Shown here piece after piece: positions 52,820 through 63,353 of a stretch of DNA of 64,000 bases; within the stretch, counting starts at the first letter, position 1; each line of letters opens with the position of its first letter. Made by a program: the position numbers and the translations under genes. The DNA is from Phytophthora hibernalis (taxonomy: Eukaryota > Oomycota > Peronosporomycetes > Peronosporales > Peronosporaceae), in the NCBI GenBank assembly GCA_012656075.1, contig JAAKBF010000282.1, positions 248,001-312,000 of the forward strand, read 5' to 3'. The notes under the pieces are model-generated. The model was not told the DNA's origin. It made no database searches and saw nothing but the letters and a program-made list of their open reading frames with translations.

Positions 52820-52874
52820 CGACACAGAGTACGGCCGTGAAGTGATCGGAGTCCCACGGGAAACATAGGACATT

Positions 52875-53930
52875 ATGGGGAGAGAAATCGCTCAGTTCAA
52901 GTTGAGACGGAGACACCCCAGCGAATCGACGCATGAGCTGTGGGATCGCCAACTGCAAGGGGTGATTCCAACAGTCGAGCACAACGCTGCAGGACGAACC
53001 GTGCGGGTGTTGCTGACAAACATCACCACGAGTCTGACGTGGTGTCCAGCCCACTTTCCGGTGGTTCTATGTATGCCCCACGGAGTACTGCCTCGGGATG
53101 AAGGTTATGTGCGGGTGAACTCAGCAAAATATTGCGACTGGCAAGTGCTTGCCTACGAGGGCGCTCTCGACAACCGACTCCTAAGGAAAGAGCAACGGCT
53201 ATATATGAATTGCTTAGCCGATAGCCTCCCGCTGTCGAAAGACCACATTACACGACGCCGACGGCTTTAAAACCGAGACCCGTTCAACCAGAGGAAGACA
53301 ACACTCGTGAATCGCTAGAAGTCGACGAGCTCGACGAAGATTCGACAGGTGTATCTAACTCAGCGAGCGGAGAAATACCTCAGACTGATGCCATGGAGGG
53401 AGACTCGTCGAAACCTGACGACTCGACCATCTCGGAGACCCAAACTGACGATTCTATAATGGACATAACGGAAAAGGAAAGGAGTGACGGACAGCGGCCG
53501 CCATTGGACCAGCAAGACTCGACGATAGCCACTGTCCAAAGCGAAGGGCATCAGAAAAGATGCTCCACCAAAATGGACAGGGGTGACCAGTGGGACCCCG
53601 GCGAACGACAACCAGTTCGACACACTAGACTAAAGGAGCCAGGACTCGTCGAATGTGACGAGTTGGAAGTGTCAGACACTCCATTGCACAAGGACCCAGC
53701 AGAAGACCTTCGGCTGCGGTTCCTCGCAGCTGCTGAAAAACTCGAGATGCTCCTCTCGACGGCTGACGTCGTCCTCGAAGACGGGTCATAAATCGCCGAG
53801 TTTGAACACCTGTCGAGCGATCAAAGTCTAACAGATTATGCTCATGAGCTCGCTTTTTTGCCCGACCTGACGGAATCGTTATGAACGAAGCTAGACTACG
53901 AAGGCGATAACGTAATATCTCCAGCGCACG
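52875..53930 (+). other. Giant Gypsy protease-RT linker
   Basis: Two plus-strand frames, 52875-53270 (HELWDRQLQGVIPTVEHNAA, VRVLLTNITTSLTWCPAHFP) and 53393-53791 (an acidic, Ser/Thr-rich linker: SEIPQTDAMEGDSSK-type composition), connect protease and RT. The first looks like the conserved C-terminal part of retroelement proteases or a linker domain. Non-ATG starts; no catalytic motif seen. Confidence 0.4.
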
Positions 53931-55500
53931 ATGGTCGACAGCAAAAGAAGCTCGTCGAAACCTTGAAACGGCATGAGAATATCATGATCTCGCGCGGAAA
54001 TGGTTTCCACCACCGGCATACGGTGTGGTCTGCGATATCGACGTCCAAGGGCACAAACCCATCAGGCAAAGAGTTCGGCGAGTGCCGCTGAAGAACTTGA
54101 GCAAACTCTATGAGCTTTTGAAAGCGCTGCTTCAAGCAGGGCTCGTGTCATTTTCGAAGATCCCTTGGGCCTCGCCAATCGTGATAGTCATGAAGAAGAA
54201 TGGTGTCGACATTAGGCTTTGTATCGACTATAAGCTGGCGAACGCAATTACAGTCAGCATGGAATACGCAATGCCGCTGGTCGAGGACTTGCTGACGGAA
54301 CTCGAGAGCTACTTATGGTTCAGTTCCCTCGACGCTGCTAGTGGATTCTGGGTCGTAATGATGACTCGACGAGCTCGCGAAATTTCAGCTTTTGTGTGTG
54401 CTCTCGACCACTTCGAGTGGTTGCGCATGCCATTTGGGCTTAAAAATGCGCCCATGATTTACCAGCGACTCATTGACAATGCTACGTGCAGCCGAGAGAT
54501 GGCTGGGCTACATTCGCCGAGAAGATGCGACTCGCTGAGGCAGCAGCAATTTCTCAGCGAAACAAACGACCATCCCGGCTAACGCAAGCGGCCGATTCGA
54601 TGAGTTTAAGCACCAAATTTGACGCCGACTACCGATCTCTCGATGAGTCTGACCCGCTGCAAGAACTCATCAACATCCCTGAGAACGCCATGTTCAGTAC
54701 GGGTGAACCGGACGAGTCACAATTAATTCCGGTCTTTGTCGACGGTCGTTTGTTGACGATATTTGCTTTGGAGGTGCTACTTTCGATGAGTGCTTCAACA
54801 CACTTGACCGGTTGCTGAACCGGTGTAGAATCAGTGTGAGTTTCACCAAAAGTATTTTTGTCCAGCCGATGGTCGACTTCCTGTCTCACAAAGTGACGGC
54901 CGACGGAATTGCCGCGGATCCCAAGAAGCTGGCTGCAATCGCTGAGCTTCCATTCCCGTCGTCGAAAAAGGGATGCAGGCATTCCTTGGCGCACTCAATT
55001 ACTACAGCCGGTTCATCCAAAACCTGGTGTTGTATGGAGCAGTGCTTTATCAGCTCAAGGAAGCTGACTTCGGCAGTGGAAGCGACTTGTCGACCGCCAT
55101 TCGCTGAGCTAACGCGGAAGGTGACAGAAGCGCCTATTCTACGGCTCTTCGACTCACCGAAAGACGTCCATGTCATGTTTTTTGCCAATGATTGGGCGTT
55201 GAGTAGCACCCTGATGCAGATGCATGATGGGAAACTGCACCCAGTCCGTTTCTGTGGCAGAGTGCGAAAAGAAAGCGAGGCTATCTACCACCCAGCCGAG
55301 CGTGAAGTGCTTGCATTGTTTCAATTGCTGAAGATATGCTACACGTGGGTGGCGGGCAAGACAATCCATGTCTACACCCGGTTCTCCACGTTAGACTGGG
55401 TGTTCTCGTCGAAGACATTGTACGGACGACCAGTGAGCTTCGCCGTCCTGCTCTCACCTTACCACTTGAAAACTAAACGGGTGCGAGAGCGGGATATCGA
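53931..55500 (+). pseudogene. Giant Gypsy reverse transcriptase and first RNase H
   Basis: The RT reads QAGLVSFSKIPWASPIVIVM, VDIRLCIDYKLANAITVSME, WFSSLDAASGFWVVMM (motif A) and RMPFGLKNAPMIYQRLI (motif B). Motif C, SFVDDICFGG, lies in a different frame at about 54740-54770. After that come NRCRISVSFTKSIFVQPMVD and FLSHKVTADGIAADPKKLAA. The RNase H follows: VHVMFFANDWALSSTLMQMH, LHPVRFCGRVRKESEAIYHP and EREVLALFQLLKICYTWVAG. The first RH aspartate sits in ANDWA. At least two frameshifts. Confidence 0.85.
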
Positions 55501-55629
55501 ATTCGCTCAGCTGTTGCAAGCCTCTATCACTCCACACATTGGACTCGACGAGTCGTTGGCACACATTGCATCACCATCTAAGAACTCGGCGAGTGTCCGC
55601 CTGGACCCAGAATTGCTATATGCGCACGT

Positions 55630-56236
55630 ACCACACGACTTTGAGGGATACGTCCTGTCATTCGATGGGTCGGCGAAGACGGAGAAGTATGGCGGCTATG
55701 GTAGTTGCTCGTGGATCTTGTGGCGGTTGCCGATGTGGGACATTGTGATCGCTGCGAGTGCTCACCTCTTGGAAACCACGGTCAATATCACTGAGTACTC
55801 CGGAATGAATAACGGCGTTATCGCGGCCCTTGACCGGGGCATCACCGACGTTATCATTGTCGGCGATTCCAGGCTCGCTATCCAGCAATACAGGGGGGTG
55901 ATCGCACGCAGGAAGGAGACGTTGCAAATTCAGTTGGCGCGCCACAAGGAACTCATCAATCGCTTCAACTCCGTACGCTACCTCCATGTAGTCCGGTGCT
56001 ACAACTCAGCGGTGGATACGTTAGCCACGGAAGCTCTAGAAGCGAAAGCTGGGCGTGTCATTCTTAGCGGTGACCGCAAAGCTGAGCTAAAGACGTTAAA
56101 CCGGATACAAAAAAGCTGTACGTCGAGGAAAGCCCGACGAAGGAAGCAGAAGAAGTTCCTCCTAAAGTCTCAGCGATTACTCGAATTCAAACTCAACCAG
56201 TTCGCCGAGTTCGATTCGCCGAAGACGAAGAACTAG
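55630..56236 (+). pseudogene. Second, archaeal-type RNase H domain of the giant Gypsy
   Basis: In the same frame as the first RNase H, about 100 residues further on, a second fold appears: EGYVLSFDGSAKTEKYGGYG (first Asp), NITEYSGMNNGVIAALDRGI (Glu), DVIIVGDSRLAIQQYRGVIA (Asp), YNSAVDTLATEALEAKAG (last Asp). This D-E-D-D layout with 'F-D-G-S', 'T-x-x-E-Y-x-x-x' and 'V-x-G-D-S-x-L' is that of archaeal/plant-type RNase HI. Dual-RNase-H Ty3/Gypsy elements have been described in oomycetes. All four acidic residues are kept. It lies between the RT/RH and the integrase. Confidence 0.83.
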
Positions 56237-56502
56237 ACCCAGCGAGCGAACCGGCGCCCGACGTGCTAGTAGAGTCCGATTCGCCGAGTCTACCCGACAA
56301 TGATAGTCCAGCCGACGAGTTCGAAATGAAGTACCAACCTCCAGAAGCTTAGCGGGTAGTAGAGCAGGGCAGAGCTTGTTCAGAACGTCAGGAACTGCCA
56401 AGTGCTGAAGTCGTCAACCCTTTAGTAGTCCAAGCTGAGCGACGAGGCCGGATATCAACGGCGCAAGACAAAGAATGTCGATGGTCTGACCTGAAGAAAT
56501 AT

Positions 56503-57533
56503 TTGCGAGGTGAGTTCGACGAGCTCACTCGGCGAAGAACCAGCGACGCCGGCAAAGTAGCCGATAATTTTGAACTCAGCGAGTACGGCCTACTATATTA
56601 CATGAGCCGTCGCAGAGAGCGAGGTAGACCCGACGAGCACGACACGAAGCTAAGAATGGTAGTGCCAACTACACTCATCGACGAAATCTTGGCGAATTGC
56701 CATAACTCCATCGAAGGAGGACATCAAGACATCGTCACGACTTATCACCGAGTGAAGGCCGATTACTATTGGATCGGTCTGTATGCCGATGTGGTCAAGC
56801 ATGTGCATGTGCAAGCCTGTGAAGATTGCAACACCAAAATGAGCAAGCCTCAACTTCGCGGATATTCGCCAGGTAACGTCGTCTCCGATCGACCTTTCCA
56901 GATTGTGTCGATGGACTTCGTTGTACCCTTGCCGAAGACTCAGCGAGGAAACACGGCTCTCCTGCTATTCCAAGATCACTTCACCGGGTTTGTCATCGCT
57001 AAGGCGATGGGCGATACTCGTGCACTCGAAGTGGCTAAAGCATTCGAAGAGTGCATATTCCGTCGATTTGGCGCACCATCGCTCATCCGACACGACCGAG
57101 ACCCAAGATTTATTAGCGAAGCTTTCAGACTTTCTTGGAGATGATGCAGTCTAGGTCTCGAGCTACACTGAGTTACCGATCACAAGCGAACAGGCAACAA
57201 GAACGCAGTGTGAAGACCATGATCCAAACGGTGTGTGTCTACGTGGAAGACCCGCTTCAAGCTGACGGGGACGACATCGCTGAGAAACTAGTCTATGCCA
57301 TCAACAATTCGAGGGATTCGACTCGGCGAGAAACGCCATTCTACTTAGTGCACGGTTGGGACGCCCAGTCAACACTCAAATCGATGACATCCTCCATTCA
57401 CCGAGTCTCGAAAGACTCAGCGAAACAAACCACCTCAGCGAAAGCCACAAAATGGCGTCGTGAAGCTAACAGACAACAGGAAATTGCGCTCAAACTAGCC
57501 TATGAGTACCAGCTAAAGGAAAAAGCCCGGTGA
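56503..57533 (+). pseudogene. Giant Gypsy integrase
   Basis: The zinc part reads ILANCHNSIEGGHQDIVTTY and VHVQACEDCNTKMSKPQLRG (H-H-C-C). The core has FQIVSMDFVVPLPKTQRGNT (Asp), PSLIRHDRDPRFISEAFRL (Asp), and after a frameshift near 57140 SYRSQANRQQERSVKTMIQT, where the Glu of the D,D-E triad is in QQERS. The following helix NRQQEIALKLAYEYQLKEKA (to 57533) leads to the C-terminal part. Triad complete, frame broken once. Confidence 0.85.
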
Positions 57534-57639
57534 GCAAAGGAACACAACGACTCGCTGAGTCGGAGCGAGCAGAAAGCTATACCGAATTACTCGACGAGCG
57601 AGGATACAGCTGAAGCGAACAATAGCGACGGACTCGTCG

Positions 57640-58190
57640 AACCAAAACGGTCTCTGTTCAAGATTGGAGACCAAGTCTGGCTGTTCATGGAGCGCGTCAA
57701 ACCAGGCCTGAAGAAGAAGCTAGCCCATCGATGGCACGGCCGGTTCCGGATCAAGCAGAAGATCGAGGAGTTCGCCTACGAGCTGGAGCTGCCAGACAAG
57801 AGGGCTACCGGTTCTATCCAGTAGTCCACGTGTCCAGACTAAAGAAAGTGACCGAGCTCGGCGAAAGGCCTACCACTTCGCTAGTCAAGGGACTCAGCCA
57901 AACCGATCGATTTGATTTCGACGAGGAACTGCTGCCAGAAGACAGCTGGGAACCTGACGAACGGACTGGTCGATATAAAGTCGAAGTCATCCTTATGGAC
58001 GAAATACCACTCTCGACGAGTACGGACCGAGCCCAGCGCCGGTTTCTGGTAAAATGAGTAGGCTATGACGAACCCAGCTGGGAACCACTGCCGAATTTTT
58101 CGTGTGGTGGTCTTCTCTTCGACTATCTTCAACAAAAGACACGTGAAAACCGTCTGCAAATGGTGCAAGTTGCAGGCGAGTGTTAAAAGG
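57640..58190 (+). pseudogene. Giant Gypsy integrase end and chromodomain with internal stop
   Basis: SLFKIGDQVWLFMERVKPGL and RWHGRFRIKQKIEEFAYELE form the GPY/F-like tail, then YPVVHVSRLKKVTELGERPT. The chromodomain begins near 57960, RYKVEVILMDEIPLSTSTDR, RRFLVK, then TGA at 58055-58057 where tryptophan (TGG) is expected, then VGYDEPSWEPLPNF and a helix SCGGLLFDYLQQKTREN. The single G-to-A change removes the aromatic-cage tryptophan and ends the polyprotein inside the chromodomain. Confidence 0.8.
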
Positions 58191-58383
58191 TATTGCACAT
58201 GACAAGATACCCCCGACCTGTAAAGACAAGCAGGCAGGTCGAGTGAGCGAAAGCTACTGCGTCAACTTATATTTTTGATATTACGAGGTGGATGAGTACG
58301 GACTACATGAAGAAAAGAAACAACTACCAAGACTCATCGAAAACTGCAGCTGGGCGAACAAGGAGTCTCAGCGAAACGCCTGC

Positions 58384-61300
58384 TTAGGCCTCGTCGAAAA
58401 TTTGCTCGAAAATGTGGATACCAACACGATTAGCCGGAGGCTGAACACTCTCGTCACAAGCAGGCGGCTCTGGCTCGTTGGGATCAGTATCCTCCTGCAG
58501 ATCCCTCTCGACGTCGCCGACGGAAAAATCCCCTTGGGTAAATACCGGGAACTCGGGATTGCGCGGACGGAAGCACGTGTTGTATGGGTACAACTCTGGA
58601 CGAGTCACCCACCCCACTCGCCAGGGTTCTTGAACGTCCAGGTCCTTGAGCTCAGCGAACCAATTCGAACGAGACGGGAACATTGGCTGATTGATCAACG
58701 AATACGTTGGAACCGTGGGCTCAAAGTAGCGTTCGGAGTCGAGACCCGGCGACGGACCTCGAGCCGAGCGAGAACTAGCCGCAACCCGGAGTGCCTCCTC
58801 GTAAGACTTCATGACGATCCGCAGCAGGATAGCGGCAAACTCCGACACGGGCGAACCTGGGTTCAGGTCTGGGTGTAAACCCAAAAGGACACTTGAATCC
58901 ACGATCCAGTGGTTCCTCTCCCAGAAAGCCACGAAAATCTTGGTTCGAGAATCGTGAGGTTGCGACTCGTCGAATTCCCGACTATCGCCCAAGAAACGAG
59001 CCCAAGCGTCGCAAAACAATCATCAAATGAGTCGTCGATTTCGCCGACTTCTTCTTCGAATGAAGACGTTGGCAAGCTGCGTCAATCTCGCTCGCCGAGA
59101 CAAAAATGGGAGTTTCCGGGAACTTGGTGGCATGGATGAGACGGATTAAACAAATCCATCCATTTCCGAACCCCATCGAGAGTAGTTGGCGTCGGTGCCA
59201 CACTAGACTTGCCCCCGATGTCCAGCATCTTGACCGGGGAACGACAGGCCAACATTTTCGCCCAGCAACGAGCGGACCCATAATGGAAGAACTCCACGCT
59301 ACGAGTCTGACGCATCGACGGAGTCTCCCGAGCCTCGCGCGCAACCGCCTGTGCTGCACAAGCACGCAGCGTCGCGATTGGAAGCTTCAATGGTGCAGGT
59401 AATTCTACCATGCCGGGGTCGTCGGAGGCTGACTTGGCGAAGGAACGTTTGGAATCTTCTTGGACGATCTCGACGATTTGGAAGCTGTCGAACGCTTGGA
59501 AGCAGCCGGGGCATTTCCCTTCACAGGCGACTGGGCGACAGAAGCATCTACCCGTGCTGTCTTGGGTAATGAAGCCTTAGGCTTGGCCGCCTGAGAGACC
59601 GGGGCAACCTTGCTCGACGACTTGGGACCATGATCATTAACGGTCGATGAGCTCTTGGCTTTCTTGGTAGCCTGGCGAGAAGACTTGGGAGCCGCTCGCT
59701 TCTTCGACGAGCCCTTCGATCGAGGAGCCGGTGCACTCCCTCTCATGACAGAATGTGGAGCTCGACGAGCGTCGGCACCCGGTCCGGAGGACCACGGTGC
59801 TAGCCGACGAGGAACAGCTATCCTCAGCTTCGACGTCCATAAGAAAATCTCGATGAGACATCCCGTGCGATGAACTCACAGGAGAGCCAATCGGTGACGG
59901 CTGAGAAGTAGACAGCGAATAGCTGGTCTGACTCGGCGGGATTCTAAGCTCGATATCGCCAGAAGGGGTGGACCCCGCCACCTACGGCGAAGATGGACTG
60001 GGCGAACCATCCAAAGCATCTTCGCCAAGAACGTCTAACTCGGCGAGAACAGCCTGAGTAATGCAAGCAGAGTTCTTTGCTGCTACTCGGGAGGGGCGAC
60101 GTCGAGGGGAGCCGAGAGGAGGAGGCATCGTAGGGCTAGTCGAAGCCGCAACGGAGACTACGGAGATCAGCGAACGAGTCGCCACGGAGGAAGACGAACT
60201 CGACGAGATCACTACTGGGGTCGACTCTATCGACGAGTCAGTGGAGGCCACAGATCCAGATGCTGGACTTGGCGAATACCTTATACGACCGAGTGAAGAG
60301 CTCTTGGACAGAGATTAACTCACCAAAACGGCTGACGAACTCGCCAAGTCCGGATCAACGGAGCTCGACGAATCGGCTCCGAGATCAGGTGACTCGTCGA
60401 CGGGAACATCAGTCTCATTAACTTCGACCGGAACCTCGTCGTGAGGACAACCCAGCGAGTGTCGCTGGGGAAAATAGCCGCTCGAATTGGCGCGGATAAG
60501 ACCAGCCGCCGGAGAGCTGAGGCGACGCCGCCCTGGAATAGGCAGCGAAGGCGCATGCTCGGCGACCACTTCCGCCCGAAGCAAAGTCGTTGATGCGTCG
60601 AAGCCCTCCTCGCCAGGTACGGGACGCTCAAACTCGCCGCGAGAAACACTCTTAGACCGGCTCCGCCGGGGCCGGCCGCCGTTGGATTCGCCGGGTTAGA
60701 ATACCGACGGAGGCGTTCGGCCGGAGTCAATGCCCTCAGTGGCACGCTCCTTAGCTGAGAGACCGAACGGCGTCTCCGGCGGCGCGACTCCGCCTTAGAC
60801 AGCTTGTGACGTGAAGAACTCGGTGAAGACATAGGTGAGACCGCGGAGAAAGACGGAGAAACCACCAACGCTGCGCTCGCCAGGGTAACATTAGCCGAGC
60901 TCGCCGAAGTTGGAATCGCTGAGCCCGAAGATACTCCGCTCGACGAGCTCGCTGGGCGGAGAGAGAGTAACGTCGCAAGGCCGACGCGAAGAACGAAGCT
61001 CCAACGATTCGGGGAAACGCTCGGCGAGTAGCCGACAGAGGCGATCGTTAATTTGGAGGTCCCTAGGATCCAATCCCGGACATCAACGCCACCCAGAGCA
61101 GCGACAGCCAAGTGCGGGTCGTAGACGGGGTAGCGACCGCGGAGAGCATAACACACTTCTGCCGTAGGATGGTGCTCCGCAGCGACTCGATCGTTCGACG
61201 AGCTTCTCAGAGGACGTGATCACCACCGGAGCAAAGCAAGACTGTGGCCTCCTAGAGCTGGCGATAATAAGTGGAAGCCAATACATGAAGAGTGGTGAAC

Positions 61301-62244
61301 TCCGCCTTGATCTCAATAATCTTTTGACCCAGGCTTGCGCAAGTCCGATCACGATCCTCGAGCTCAACCTGAAGCTTCCGAATGGTCGCTTCGGCAGCAC
61401 GAGTATGGTCGCATTGCTGAGCAATAACGGTCCGGGATTCCGCCGTGAGCTGGGCGATCGGCTTATTGAACGACTCTGTTAGCTCAGTCGTACGCAGAGA
61501 ACCCGAGCGATAAATATCCAGATTTTGGTGACGGTATCTAGCTGGTGGCGCAAAGAGACCGACTCAGCGATCGCCGACTCCATTCTCTTGTAACGAGCAG
61601 AAGCTACTCGCTCAGACTTGGCGAGCTTGCTCCGAACCTCGGCGATTTCGGCAGACACATCCGGGAGAGGTACAACATCACGCTTCAACGCAGCCAAGAT
61701 GGAAGCTGGCGATTTTGCCCCAATAATGGCTTGGCGAGTTGAAGCGTCGGCGGGTGGAGGAGAGCTGGTAAATAGAAACGAGACCAGCTGAGCGAGAGAA
61801 GCATTACGCTGTCTCTGCTCGTTCCCTTGCTGAGCGAGAGCTCGACGAATCCCGGCGAGGCCAGCGGAATCGCCTGCCGCGAGATTCGCCGATTTCCATT
61901 GGCGAGGCCGGCGATCCCGGTCGAGCCGAAGTATCATCCGGCTGGAGACCATGCTCGGCCTCAGCATCGGGTGTAAGAGCTTGGCTGGACCCAGCGACGG
62001 AAGAATCCGGCGAGCCCAGCGAGTTCGTCAAGTCGACAAGATCCTGAGGATTCATCGATGAGTTGATCAGCGGGTCCGAGCAAAGAAACGTGAGCGTAGA
62101 GGCCCAACGGCGCACAAACAGCGCTCCTGCAACAGCGCTCGAGGGAATCGACGGCACATGAGAAGCAAATAAGCTGGCGAAGAAGAACCAACTCGAAGAG
62201 ACGGCGATGGCTGTAAGTCCGCAACGGGAAGCTGCTAAGCGCAC
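58384..62244 (-). other. Antisense open-frame block between chromodomain and 3' LTR of the giant Gypsy
   Basis: About 3.9 kb hold a train of minus-strand frames that together resemble one large antisense gene. It begins with MNPQDLVDLTNSLGSPDSSV (ATG at about 62055), then RNASLAQLVSFLFTSSPPPA, ALKRDVVPLPDVSAEIAEVR, a coiled coil (TIRKLQVELEDRDRTCASLG near 61360), NDRLCRLLAERFPESLEL (about 61040), Ser/Arg-rich low complexity (60950-60750) and, at the end, NWFAELKDLDVQEPWRVGWV and SYEEALRVAASSRSARGPSP (58800-58650). Frames change several times and stops occur. No plus-strand frame here looks coding. I recognise no domain; the length would be about 1,200 codons. Confidence 0.5.
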
Positions 62245-62457
62245 ACCCGTAGCGGGTTAGATGACCATCGGTGAGGACTGGAAGCATGCCAAGCGCTGGA
62301 GGCGTACCTGGCCAGCGAGAAGAGCAGTGGCGTCCTCGACGGGCTTCCTGAAGGTGACGGCACTTGACTCGACGAGATTTCCAACCGACGGAAAGTTGGA
62401 GAACAGTGTGATGGTCGAGACACTCACCAGCCTGGCTCGTATCACGCCCGGGGCAGT

Positions 62458-63349
62458 TGTGGGGTAGGGAAATCCAGATTTTGGATAACCCTACTCTAGG
62501 GATGCCTAAGCTAGACCAGTGGGTTCATCGCATTCAAGAGGATCAAGAGAGTACACCACCAAGTGGGTACGGGTACATCGTCAAGTGGATACATCGCACT
62601 CAACAGGAACGGACTTAATCAGGAACCGCACTTAGCCGGACTCAGCGAAGGACGGACTCGGCGAAAGTTGGACTCGGCGAAAGTCGACTTGGCGAGAATA
62701 TTCCTGAAGGGATAAATCAGGATCTGGGCGAAGAGTCGCCGTGAGGTAAGAAACAGCTCGACACCAATGGACGGAGCTGAGCGAAGAGTCGCACGGAGAT
62801 CTGCAACGACTCCATTTCATTAGATATTTGCATAGAACCGATAGAAGAACATAGAAAAGAGCCCAAGGGCTTTCCGAAGACATAGAGATAACAATCAGAG
62901 CAGAATCTTCTAAGTCCAAGAACAGCGTACACTTTTCCGGTAAGTCCCTGCGACCAAGCGAAGACAAGCCTCGTCGATTCGACGAGCCGGTGGGTCTGCA
63001 CAACCCAGGACACCGTAACCTCCTAGCTTAACCTGTAAAAGCTCTCGCGCTGCCGTCCATCGTTTGGTGGAGGGCACAGGGGTTGCACGGAGACTGCCCC
63101 ACTCAGGCGAGTTTCTGGAGAGTTTGGAGCTTGGTACCCGTCGGGAACAACACTCAACTGAACCTCGGCTGGGGCGAACCGCAAGCGAGATGTGCCCACC
63201 CGGGCCGACCTTGATCTCTTGGCGCTATCAGACGGCTTCCCTACAAGATATGCCTCGCAAGCCCAACATCGCCGACCTGACTCGGCGAATTGTTGTGCTG
63301 TTGCGTGGAAGCCGAACTAACGACGTTTTCTGTGAATCACAACACCCCA
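62458..63349 (+). repeat. 3' LTR of the giant Gypsy
   Basis: 892 bp, TGTGGGGTAGGG to AACACCCCA. It differs from the 5' LTR by a shorter minisatellite, a missing stretch of about 105 bp after AAGTCCCTG, and a segment at 63184-63256 that is the inverse of 49292-49366. Elsewhere identity is high. Confidence 0.93.
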
Positions 63350-63353
63350 GAAA

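Larger units (their letters stand above)
48703..63349 (+). mobile_element. Giant chromodomain Ty3/Gypsy element with two RNase H domains, 14.6 kb
   Basis: LTRs at 48703-49725 and 62458-63349 start TGTGG and end CA. The 4-bp target duplication GAAA lies at 48699-48702 and 63350-63353. The uninterrupted target is readable at about 18950 on copy A. Plus-strand order: gag, nucleocapsid/protease, RT, RNase H, a second archaeal-type RNase H, integrase, chromodomain; then about 4 kb of DNA with antisense open frames before the 3' LTR. The motif ACTCGGCGA/ACTCAGCGA recurs through LTRs and interior. Several stops show that it is inactive. Confidence 0.94.
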
